A stretch of DNA of 38,697 bases from Acanthaster planci. Its lineage: Eukaryota; Echinodermata; Asteroidea; Valvatida; Acanthasteridae. Of this stretch, positions 22,789-32,530 are shown one piece after another. Numbering within the stretch: the stretch's first letter is position 1; each line of letters opens with the position of its first letter. Position numbers and translations under genes: made by a program. The notes below the pieces were generated by a model. The model ran no database searches and was not told the DNA's origin. It saw nothing but the letters and a program-made list of their open reading frames with translations. The DNA is taken from NCBI RefSeq assembly GCF_001949145.1, contig NW_019091734.1, forward strand, positions 88,938 through 127,634, read 5' to 3'.

Positions 22789-25006
22789 TCCTGACATTTC
22801 TAGGGTTATTTCAGCTGTTCATGATGTCAGCAACTAGTCATGGTTCCTCGACAGTAGCTGACGGTGGACAGACATCAAAGAGTACTGAGGCAGAGCCAGG
22901 CACAAGTTGTGGGTGGGATGAAGAAGAGGAAGAGNNNNNNNNNNNNNNNNNNNNNNNNNNNNNNNNNNNNNNNNNNNNNNNNNNNNNNNNNNNNNNNNNN
23001 NNNNNNNNNNNNNNNNNNNNNNNNNNNNNNNNNNNNNNNNNNNNNNNNNNNNNNNNNNNNNNNNNNNNNNNNNNNNNNNNNNNNNNNNNNNNNNNNNNNN
23101 NNNNNNNNNNNNNNNNNNNNNNNNNNNNNNNNNNNNNNNNNNNNNNNNNNNNNNNNNNNNNNNNNNNNNNNNNNNNNNNNNNNNNNNNNNNNNNNNNNNN
23201 NNNNNNNNNNNNNNNNNNNNNNNNNNNNNNNNNNNNNNNNNNNNNNNNNNNNNNNNNNNNNNNNNNNNNNNNNNNNNNNNNNNNNNNNNAATTTAGAGGA
23301 CATAGCAGCTGATATCTATGGTACAAATGATAGATGTAGCAATATTGTTTGTTTTCTTCTGAAAATCTAATACTCGCAGTTATACTGTGGGTAATGTGGG
23401 ATTTTGTCCTCCATTCTTGAGACGCTTTACAGTCACTTCGCCCCGTTTCCACGTCACCCCATCTCCACTTTGCCCCATCTCCACTTCGCCCCATCTCCAC
23501 TGCCCCCCATCCCTACTTTGCCACATGCCCACATCGCCCCATCTCCACTTCGCCCCATTGGGAACCTGCACTTTGCACACTTGCTTTTACCACAGCAACA
23601 GCAAAACACGAAGAAAACTTGCGAAATTAACAAAAGTTGCTTTTCAAATAAAAAAATCTATGAAAATGTTCAGGGTCTCGCTGAAAAATAAGGTCAGTCA
23701 GGAAATCAGAAGCGTTGTTGTGGCATTTGCTACTTGGATTCTCTGACCGTTATTTGGGTACTCAAATGTCAATTTTTTATTTGTTGCATCTAGGCTTTTG
23801 CCTCTGTAACTAAAGAACAGAATGAGCGATAATTGGTGGGGCGAAGTGGAAATAGGGCGAAATGGAAATAGGGCAAAGTGGAAATGGGGTAAAGTGGGGA
23901 TAGGGTGAAGTGGGGATGGGGTGAAGTGGGGATGGGGTGAAGTGGGGATGGGGTGAAGTGGGGATGGGGTGAAGTGGGGATGGGGTGAAGTGGGGATGGG
24001 GCGAAGTGGGAATGGGGTGAAGTGGTTAGGGGCGAAGTAACCCGGACTCCCCTTGAGACAAGAATCAATCATCTATAGCCTAGCACATCCTGAACTCTGC
24101 TGTTCTGTCCATTTTCAGATTTGATCAAGGATATCCGAGACCCAGAAAAACCTAACACACTGGAAGAGCTGGAAGTTGTTTTTGAGCAAGGGGTCAAAGT
24201 TCATCCATTGCAGGAGGGATCCGATAGATACATCATCCGAGTGGAGTTCACACCAACAGTACCACACTGTTCACTGGCAACATTGATCGGTCAGTCACAG
24301 TAATGTTGGTAAAATTTTGACCTTCACAAATCTACATGCAATATGATCCCTGCAAGATTAGCAGTTGATCAAATGTCATTGCGTATCACCAATTGAAGAC
24401 GTTTTGTTTTTCTATTGCAGGTTTGTGCATTAGAGTAAAGCTTGACAGAAGTCTTCCACAAAAACACAAGGTATCATTTTATTTAATGTGTGCTGTAAAA
24501 GACAAGTTAGAATTTCTGATGTAAGCTCTGAAATTCTGTTCACATGTGACCCTGTTTTGAAAGATTTGCCAAAAAAAATTTGGTGGGTGGAAGTTCTCTC
24601 CGAGCATCCACTAAAAACTGAGAATTGTAAGTAATTGAAATTTTGTCTTTCCTCCAAATCAGATCGACATCTTTATCACCAAGGGAACACATTCTACAGA
24701 GGATGAAAGTAAGGAGAACTTCCTCAAGTAGTCAATTCAATGTTTAGTGATTGAAACGATTTTCATGTACATAATTCCAATCACTATAAGCATAGAGCAA
24801 AACTCCAAACTTCTGCTGTAGTCTTTCCAGCAGTTGCATGTTTGCAAATTCTTTAATTTGCTCTGATCAAGTCAACTCAAGTTGGATTCTTTTTTTTTCT
24901 TGCAGTTAACAAACAAATCAACGACAAAGAAAGAATTGCTGCTGCCATGGAGAATCCTAACCTGAAGGAACTTGTGGAGAGATGTGTAGCAGATCACGAT
25001 GCTTGA
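22785..25006 (+). CDS. CIAO2A: Cytosolic iron-sulfur assembly component 2A (MIP18 family), with assembly gap
   Basis: Exons: 22785 through the gap to 23320, 24119-24289, 24421-24470, 24663-24708, 24906-25006. CIAO2A (FAM96A) targets Fe-S cluster delivery in the cytosolic CIA pathway, notably to IRP1. The conserved core is clear: [29 protein letters not shown] with the family's reactive Cys, GTHSTEDE and [20 protein letters not shown]. The PEKPNTLEE and [11 protein letters not shown] versions fit CIAO2A better than CIAO2B. The N-terminal part starts with a hydrophobic stretch ([13 protein letters not shown]), then turns acidic (GWDEEEEE) where the gap begins. Beyond the gap, LEDIAADIY and a phase-1 donor (G|GTACAA at 23320) join the next exon as [10 protein letters not shown]. 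The Ns as counted (355) do not preserve frame, so the gap length is probably only estimated. The start may lie further upstream if a 5' exon is coding. Confidence 0.93.
22935..23289. other. Assembly gap (355 N)
   Basis: The gap starts right after GATGAAGAAGAGGAAGAG, a purine-rich glutamate-coding repeat, and ends inside the same coding exon. A (GAR)n expansion in the CIAO2A exon is the likely reason the assembly broke. Confidence 0.9.
23433..24038. repeat. Element with inverted 16-bp minisatellite arms (CIAO2A intron)
   Basis: The left array (23433-23556) is built on CGCCCCATCTCCACTT. The right array (23838-24038) repeats its complement, mostly TGAAGTGGGGATGGGG, in opposite orientation at 16-bp spacing. 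About 280 bp of unique sequence lies between. The outer edges also mirror each other (ATTCTTGAGAC near 23413; complement of TTCTTGTCTC near 24060). This suits a nonautonomous element with repetitive inverted ends. The right array contains (GGGGATGGGGTGAAGT)n, a G-quadruplex pattern on the transcribed sense strand. Confidence 0.8.
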
Positions 25007-25780
25007 AATAGACCAGTACAAATTGGAAATAACAGTTCTAGCTGAAGCCAACATAATATGCTTCCTGAGAATTCCGACTTGTATTTGTCTGCATTACAAA
25101 GACCAGCCCAGATGTTCTGTTTAAGTATAGTTTATTTATAATGGCAGTCTTTGCCAGTGACATCTGAAAGGAACTTTTAAGATAGATGGAGCTGGGTGTA
25201 TTTCACCACTTTCTTAAAAACTCTCCATATAAACATACCTTCAAGGGTTACAAAGTAGACATCCTTCTATTGAAAACCCATCAGTGAATGGCAGTGTGTG
25301 CTCAAGGTGCATGCTTCATTTTCTCAGAGTTTTGCAGTAACAACTTTGCTTTTTATTAGCAAGTTGTAGGTCAAGGAGTTGAACAAACTTTTACTGAAGC
25401 TCAGATGATACTGTGCCCAGATTCATCTGTGGTGTGTCAATATCATTTTGCACTTTGCTCTTTTCAGAGGGTAGTGTCAAGAACTAGCTTTACTTTCATA
25501 TTTGATATTAATGAGATGCATGAAGACTGTTTTCTGTCAGATATAAGCAATGGGAGCACCCCTTCTTCCCTGCCTCAAGACCTGTGATCAAATCTGGGTT
25601 TGAGGAAGCCAGTAGGGACTGGTTTCCTGGCTAGTCTTCTCTTAATCCTCCACTGATGATAACTGAATGCTCTGTATGAAATATTAACAAAAATATATCA
25701 CAGTAATAATTGTACATTTTGCAAACACTTGTGTACTTTTTATGATGAAAATAAATTTCTTGTAGCAGACATTTGCATGT
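25007..25780 (+). other. CIAO2A 3' UTR with AATAAA
   Basis: This follows the TGA at 25004-25006. An AATAAA at 25750-25755 is the first well-placed poly(A) signal seen; the 3' end would be near 25770-25780. No further reading frame of interest was seen in it. Confidence 0.55.
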
Positions 25781-27087
25781 TTCATTTTGTTTTGGGAATT
25801 TTGTGTGCCATTTACCTTTTGTACTGTTGGCAAGCATGGAATGCTGTATTCTGTCAAAACAAAGGCTCTTGGCTTTAAGGTAAATTTTTGAGGAAAGTCC
25901 ATTCAGAAAAAGTTCGTACGGATTTGGTTTGGTTGGCAGTATCTTCTACTCTTTGAAATTAAGGCTTTCACCTTAATCCACACACGTAATCCATTGTAAG
26001 AATGAGGCACTGTTTTTACACTTGGTGTTAAAATTCTCAGGACACTGCTACCAGGCACAAATCTTGGGGCTAACACTAGCCAACAAATGCAAGGTGCATG
26101 TTTGGACATTTTAATTGGAAACGATTCAGATCTGACAAAATCAACAGGTCTGCTAAGTCTCGTGTGATGGGCAACGCTTCTTTCATACAACTCTTGCATT
26201 TGAAAATCCATCTGTCTGTAAAGGCACCAATGCAATTATCAGGGCAATCAAGGTGTGCACAGTCCATGACCAATACAAAAGACACTCGCTGAAAGCAGGT
26301 GAACATCAGACATCTCAGATGGTTTATTGTTTCTACAGCAATCCAAGTTAATTAAAAACCAAGCCTATGGAATTAACAGTGTATGTATCTCTTGGAATTG
26401 AAGGAGACTGACTTCACAGAGCACCAGCCAAATTAATGTATGACGTAGATTTCTGCTGGTAACCAGCTATCTGTGTATTAAACGGAAAGATATTCAGTAG
26501 TAACACCTCAGTGAAGCCAGTCCCTGTAAATTTAAAATCAACAATATCTCAAGTTTAAACCATAACTTCATATATAATTCACAGAGTTATTTATTTAACA
26601 GGCTACACATGCACACAAAGAATTTGTACTACAATCCTAAATACCCAAACATGGCTATACCACACACACGGCACACATCAGTGTATGCAGAAATGGAAAT
26701 GTTTTTGAGAACTTTTTGTTATGTGAAATGAACGTGATATTCAAACAATTTCAGAATAACATTTTTTGTTGAGCAAGACCTGAGTAACTATCACTTGAGT
26801 GTTTTATGTGTACCTTGACCAATAAAACAGAACATTTTTTTTAGTATAAGCACAGATGCCCAACTATTGTATTTGATCTGTGCTACAAATTAAACCACAA
26901 AGTAACAAATTGGGTATGTACCCCGTGGAATATGGGGAATCCAATGCAGCAGTTTGCAGTGTAATGTGCCACTACGAGAGATTCAGAAATGAAGACAGTT
27001 CAATTATTTTGACTGTAATTAAACCACAATTTGAGGAATGGTTGCAAACCACTGCATGACCGACTGCTCCAATAGTTTAATAAGCAC
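25781..27087. other. Intergenic / COX5A downstream region
   Basis: AT-rich sequence between the convergent CIAO2A and COX5A genes. Short reading frames here match no family I recognise. Minus-strand candidate poly(A) hexamers for COX5A are ATTAAA at 27081-27076 and AATAAA at 26595-26590; neither is decisive. Confidence 0.5.
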
Positions 27088-27301
27088 TAGTGTTATAGTC
27101 AAGACCGTCGCAAGACCATGCACAAGACCATGCACAAGACTACACCCAAGACCAGTCACAAGTAACGGTGTGAACAATGACAAAGGAGTGCTTTTGTTGC
27201 AGTTCATTTGAATAGCATGTGACTTGAATTCAGACTGGAGGTCTTGTGTTGGTCTTGTTCTGGTCTTGTGAAGGTCTTATGTGGTCTTGACTACAACACT
27301 G
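27088..27301. mobile_element. 214-bp hAT-like MITE downstream of the COX5A coding region
   Basis: Terminal inverted repeats: TAGTGTTATAGTCAAGACC on the left, against CAGTGTTGTAGTCAAGACC as the complement of the right end. Subterminal CAAGACC words occur in both arms over about 65-75 bp. Flanking 8-mers ATAAGCAC (27080-27087) and GCAAGCAC (27302-27309) agree at 6 of 8 positions, as expected for an aged hAT 8-bp target duplication. Confidence 0.8.
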
Positions 27302-27309
27302 GCAAGCAC

Positions 27310-27498
27310 ACTAAAGATAAGGACATCTGAGTAATCCAGATAAATGGGGTTCTTCAACTGTATAGGTCGGCATTCCCTTCTAAGAGAGTTGATGCGAAGG
27401 AGCTTGCTGCCAAGGAGAGTTGCACATGATGTCACCGTGTGAAAGTATGGGCTCAGGAACTCAGGACAACTCACTTATCTTGAAGGGGTATCAGTTAC
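27310..27498 (-). other. COX5A: Probable COX5A 3' terminal exon
   Basis: On the minus strand TTTGTTTTTTGTTTTCAG ends at 27499, an excellent acceptor, and the following exon starts GTAACTGATACC. Joined to a GTAGGT donor at 27725, it recreates ATG TAA and leaves the protein unchanged. Joined to a weaker donor after GLD at 27750, it would give GLDVTDTPSR-stop. The 3' limit is not determined; 27310 marks the right edge of the MITE duplication. Confidence 0.5.
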
Positions 27499-27721
27499 CT
27501 GAAAACAAAAAACAAAGTTGTTCAAATAGTGACAGATGAATTTATGGTATCTTTGTGAAGTACTCTGGGAATGTTTCCTGTGGGTGCTTCAAAGTACATA
27601 ACCTTGGTTTATAGATCACTGGATTCCAGCTGGTTTAGGTACATGTAAGTAGCTGGTAACAGTGCCCAGGATAAATAAGGATAACAAATGACATAACATT
27701 TTCTGCAGCCGAGAAACCAAC

Positions 27722-30700
27722 CTACATTATCTTGTTTTGCTGTGGTACGTCCAGTCCAAGTTCTTCTGGTGTGCTGATGCCCAATTCATCAAGTGTTGGT
27801 TGGACCTCTTGAAGTATGTAGAGATAAATGTTCTTGTTACCTCCAGCCTTGTCCTGAAAACAGGGGGAAAAGCACGAACACTAAATAAAGGCAACTTGAG
27901 AGTGCGTCAACAGGTCACATAGGAGTTGCTGATGACAATAACTATATTTCAAAGGCCAAGATTCCAACTCAGTTTTTGACTTTGATTAACCCTAATTCCC
28001 TCTATTGTTCAATCCTAAAAAACAACAACAAAGACCACTGTACAAGTAAAGCAACCGCGGACTCATTCCTTGTACTTTAACTTTCAAATCAAGTCTTGAG
28101 ATGCTTTGGAAAGCTTTGAGGAAGGCAACAGCTTGTTCCTTTTTTCTTTTTTGATGGAGTCCTACATCACACCTTCATCCTTCCTGCTGTATATCCACAT
28201 CCATCTTTTTCTGTTTATAGAACTTTTTCGCCCACATGACTAAAATGTAAACAATACTACACCTTGGCCACGGTGATCGCATGTATTCCTACAGGCAGCT
28301 CCAACCACGTACAGACGCACGTGTGAATGCTGCTTGTTTGACTAGTTTATCTTGAATAGGTAGATTACCATTAGAACACTATGCACTCATTACCATCACA
28401 ACACATAATAGGTCCAACACAAACGTGACTTCACAGGAAAAAGGTCTCTACCTTAACTGCTTCCAAGATGCGCACAGTCATGGCAATGTCATCCAAACGT
28501 CGGCAAGCCTTCAGAGCAGCAGCAACAATCTTGGGTTCTGGGACCAAGTCATGTCCGTGAAGCTCATTCAGACCTCGTCGTAACTCCCAATCATCAATCT
28601 CTGGACGGTTGAAGTAGGCCTCCCATCGTGCATCAAACTGCTCATCGGTCTCTTCCTTCTTTGAGGAGTAACTCCTCATCTGTGAGGCAACTGTTGGGAG
28701 ATTAAAATTAGAGGTACAATATTTATTGCACTCACCATTGGGATCACAGTTAACATGTGCACATGACCACAAGGCAACTTTGACTTAATACAACACTTTA
28801 CAAAGAAACCTATGTGTTTACACCAAATAACAAACAGATCCCCTCAGCAGCTCCAAATCAGCAAGGGCAGTTTCAAGCCAGAAAGATCAGAAGTTTCTCC
28901 CTTAAGGAGTGCTTGCAATGTTCACTATAGCTAAAGACCATCCTGGAATGGAATTGTTACACCCCAAATATGCCAATGAGCCATGGACGTTCCCAACTGT
29001 AGCGATGTACATGTAGTCAGGCTTACCCAACTATAGTCGACAACTTTCTGGCCCTTCTCATCTTTGCAAATTACACCAAACAAAATTCATTCAAAGTACA
29101 TGTATGCTGAAATAGCATCTAAGCCACACTACAAATAAAACAAGATTCTGCGGGCTTCATTTACTGACATGACTGGCATAAATGATATTAGCACCTGCTA
29201 TAGCTGGCACACAGGATGTACACTGCATGGAGGACAAAAAGTGGCCATCTGCTTTTCTGCTATCGGAGTAGTAGAAAAGCAGATTTTATGTTCTGGTTAA
29301 CATGCAATTTTGACTTTTCTTCTTTTCTGCCACCTCAAAGAGCAGAACAAACATTGTTTAATTATGCATTTGTCTATTTTTCTGCTTCAAACAAGGCAGA
29401 TTTCACCTTTCCTTTGTTCGCTGACAGCCGAAAAGCGGCCATCTGCTTTTCTCCTTTTGAACAGACAGATATAGGATGGAACGTTTGACAACAACCATGA
29501 ACTCTACGAGCAATTTTACATAGGCGACCGAAAAGTGGCCATCTGCTTTTCTGCCTTCCAAGGGTCGTGAACGGGGTCATGAACCTCAGGTTATGACCAT
29601 TTCCTTTCCTGGGGATTGAAGACGTATAAACCAATAATTACAGTCCACCCTATAATTTTTAATAAAAGATTCACATGTTTTCCTTGGACCAAGCAAGCTT
29701 GTGTGTCTATAGCGGTAAAACTGTATTTCCTTTGAGATGCTTTTTGCTCTGCCTCACAGGGACACCGATACTGCGGTATGGGATTAGTCCCCAGAAAGCA
29801 TGGCTAAGCATTGGTTTGTACGTCTTCACTCCCCCAGAATGGAAAAGATCGCAAGCTACAGGTTCATGACCCCATTCACTGCCCATTGAGGACAAAACAC
29901 AAAGAATAGAGGAAAAGTACAATTACTTTTCTAGTAGCAGAAAAGTGGAAAATACATTACAACAAATGTTTATGCTGCTTTTTAGGTAGCAGAAAAGCAG
30001 AAAATTGCATGTTGCAAAGACAACCCACTATTTCATAAGAATAACCTGTGTCAGCATAGCCGGCTTCACAAGTAAGTGGGGTGCTTGAAGTTTGTGGTCA
30101 TGCTGGAGCTCTGTCTGGTTATTGCGCGATAGATCCCCCAACAATGTGCCCTTTCAAAATACACAATAAATCTCAAAAATGTGATTTTTTGCTTTTAAGT
30201 TAAGGCCCGAGAGATCATGATTGTTATTCGCCACTAATGACTCTCATATCAGTCTACATGTAGTTCATTTTTTGAAAAAATACTTATTTTGCCTGCGCGT
30301 TCTGAAAAAGTTCTCCGGCCCTAAAAAATGTATTCAGTCTACCTTTTAAAATGGGACAAATCAACAAATATGAGTAAATTACTAATGACAGAAATTTGCT
30401 AAAGTCTTGCTGGATAATGCCCCCTCCCGTGACACGAAAAGCTGGATACACCACCAGCGGACACCTTTAGTCAGTCTTTTTTAAGTCCACCTGTTGACAC
30501 ACAATACAAAGGCTTGCAATGTAGGCCTAAATTCTAAGAAATTACCAGGATTTGTACAAATCCCAACTTTCAACTTCCCCGCAGTAGGCTCAGCTTGCAC
30601 GCAGGTAACTACATGTACATGGAGATACATGTAGGCCAACCGCCACCAATGCACGCCACAGCCTTGCCCCTGATGCTGTGTGTACTTGCGCACCATGTTG

Positions 30701-31591
30701 CCTGTGCTTTATCAATATCATGAGCGTGTACGCAGCTTGGAATCTCTAAAGTTGAATAGTTGTGCAAGCACACTGTATGAACTGCACTGGACATGCTGGA
30801 GAATGGCTGAAAACAGCCCACAAGCACAAATGGGAAGAATTAACAATACTTCCGAGTTCATTTTCCCGTTTCTGTCTTTGTGGTGATGTGTCAAAATTCT
30901 TAACCCACCAGCTGTGGAGAGGACACGCAGGATTTACAAACGTGAAATTTAGGAAATTGGCTTCTTAACTCTCCTACATGTATCAGCCTATGCAAAGGTA
31001 CATTCTTGACACAGTTGTCATATCAGTCAAAATCAGTCAAATTTCCCATATGTGTCTGTGTACTGGGGCAAATCAAGTGGAAGGAATTTTTGACTGTTTT
31101 TGACGGTTACAGCAGAAGGAGGGTTAAAACAAAAGGTAGGCCTAGGCGCCTAGACAATTTAGATATTTTGTCATGTTTGTAGAACTTTTTTAGCCTAGGC
31201 CCTAGTTAAAAAATTTTTCGTCCCATTTTAGACCCTCTATTTCCTGGACTCCCTCCATAACTTAGTACGGTCAGGAAGTCCACCTGTATGAAGGCCTACA
31301 TGTCGAATAACCAAAGGCTTTGCTTTGCCAATCATGCCAAGTTATTGATCAAGTTGATCATGGAGGAAGGAATTCCTTCCTCCATGAGTTGATCTTGTGG
31401 TCAGTTAGTCAGCTCAGCCATAGCCATGACCATCATGACCATGTCAGCATCACGTTCAGTTGTTTAGGCTAGGCCTATTCAACTTTTTTTTAAAAATGTT
31501 AAAATTACTTACCAACAGGTCGACCACAAGCTTGAAGGCTAACTGCCGTTCTTGTATTGGTCACAATGCGCGATACTACTTTTCGAAACAT
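27722..31591 (-). CDS. COX5A: Cytochrome c oxidase subunit 5A, mitochondrial
   Basis: Exons in transcript order: 31591-31513, 28690-28452, 27853-27722, giving 149 residues with matching phases. COX5A is a nuclear-encoded matrix-side subunit of respiratory complex IV. The N-terminus ([20 protein letters not shown]) is a basic mitochondrial presequence. The mature part shows the family signature [20 protein letters not shown], then [26 protein letters not shown] and [13 protein letters not shown]. The usual vertebrate protein ends shortly after GLD; here PQQNKIM follows before TAG. A downstream noncoding or alternative terminal exon probably starts at 27498, after a strong T-rich acceptor. COX5A is head-to-head with ARIH1 and tail-to-tail with CIAO2A. 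Confidence 0.95.
29203..30056. repeat. ~850-bp fold-back repeat in COX5A intron 1
   Basis: Inner arms 29565-29632 and 29813-29884 are inverted copies (both carry GGGGTCATGAACC and TGAAGACGTA(T/C)AAACC when oriented alike). Three direct copies of AAAAGTGGCCATCTGCTTTT or a one-base variant lie near 29237, 29431 and 29530. AGAAAAGCAG hairpin words recur on both sides. The outer edges (CTGGCACACAGG; complement of CCTGTGTCAGC) are weakly inverted, so the outer limits are approximate. Confidence 0.65.
31359..31386. repeat. Perfect 28-bp palindrome in COX5A intron 1
   Basis: CATGGAGGAAGG, AATT and CCTTCCTCCATG form a loopless perfect palindrome 127 bp inside the intron from exon 1. The flanks (AAGTTGAT / AGTTGATCTT) extend the pairing only imperfectly. 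Confidence 0.95.
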
Positions 31592-32311
31592 TGTGTATCT
31601 CGTTTGTAAAATTGCGTGCAAAAATGAACTACACAAGAAGAAGTCCCTTGCCGGCGAATGAAATGGTGACCTCTGACATTTTATGCAAATTAATTAACTG
31701 GTTCGCAATCCTTTTCTGTTTTAATGATATGTCCGCGTGAAGGGACCAATGAAATTAAGGAATTACTCTTTCATTCCTTATGCCAATAATTTCTGTCTGA
31801 CCCACATATTTTAGTGAATGTAGAACGATCCCAAAATCACACAAACAAGTGTCATCTGCCAGATGAAAATGTTTGGAATCGTATGGAAGTGGCGAGATTA
31901 AATGAGATCGAAAGCACATATTGTGTTATTAGGATTTCGACATGTATCAGTCGTTTGTCGCTACGACTCCTCTGTTACATAATAATATGTATTAATCTAG
32001 AAATGAAATATATTTTACTTTTATCCTATATCAAAAAACCGGAAACTAATGAGGTTAATAATTTGGTATTATTTTATTTTAAATTTTTTATATTTAATTT
32101 TTTTAAATAAAAGTTTTTCCCTTTCATATTTTACAGCTTTTGTTCGAGGAAGTGACGTAATGATCATAACATTGCACCTTTTTGCCGCACCGTACACGTA
32201 CGTACGTACGTAAGGACAGACAAGGAGAGAATGCAGGAGAGTTTAATGTATGTGTACATGTACGTCGGAATTTTGTGATTTCTTCTAAGGTTTGGCGTCC
32301 CCATTTTTGAC
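31592..32311. promoter_or_regulatory. Bidirectional COX5A / ARIH1 promoter
   Basis: 720 bp separate the two start codons. A composite GAGGAAGTGACGTAA (32146-32160) overlaps an ETS/NRF-2 core (GGAAGTG) and an ATF/CREB site (TGACGTAA), both common at respiratory-chain gene promoters. Nearer COX5A, an octamer ATGCAAAT (31683-31690) runs into TTAATTAA (31690-31697). Nearer ARIH1 is an (ACGT)n tract at 32196-32211. No TATA box is evident next to either gene. Confidence 0.55.
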
Positions 32312-32530
32312 ATGGATGAAGAGGAAGAATACATCATGGGTGAGGAAGACGGAGAAGAGGATGATATGGGGTCTAGTGACTTTGAAGGGCACTTTGAAAT
32401 GGACGATGATGAAGGTTCCTCGCAACGGGAGCAAATTGAAGAAGACGACTTTCAATACGAAGTGCTTACGCCAGACGACAACGTACAACTCATGGTTGAC
32501 ACTATTCGAGAAGTTAATCTTGTTGTTCAA
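32312..32530 (+). CDS. ARIH1: E3 ubiquitin ligase ariadne-1 homologue, exon 1 only
   Basis: 73 codons in phase 0, followed by GTAAGT. ARIH1 is an RBR-type E3 ligase that works with neddylated cullin-RING ligases. This exon holds the long acidic N-terminus (MDEEEEYIMGEEDGEEDDMG...) and the start of the conserved region (FQYEVLTPDD, DTIREVNLVVQ), which matches the ariadne UBA-like domain. The acidic leader is shorter than in mammals and lacks their glycine tract. The RING1-IBR-RING2 and Ariadne domains must lie beyond the right edge. No exon 2 was recognised in the remaining 6.2 kb. Confidence 0.9.

Noticed and set aside
22728-23500. Long frames running through the Ns
   Set aside because: The unknown bases create the length; only the CIAO2A frame on each side of the gap is supported.
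25903-26306. Minus-strand frames of 110 and 76 codons downstream of CIAO2A
   Set aside because: No family resemblance, no splice sites and no supporting neighbours; probably chance frames in intergenic DNA.
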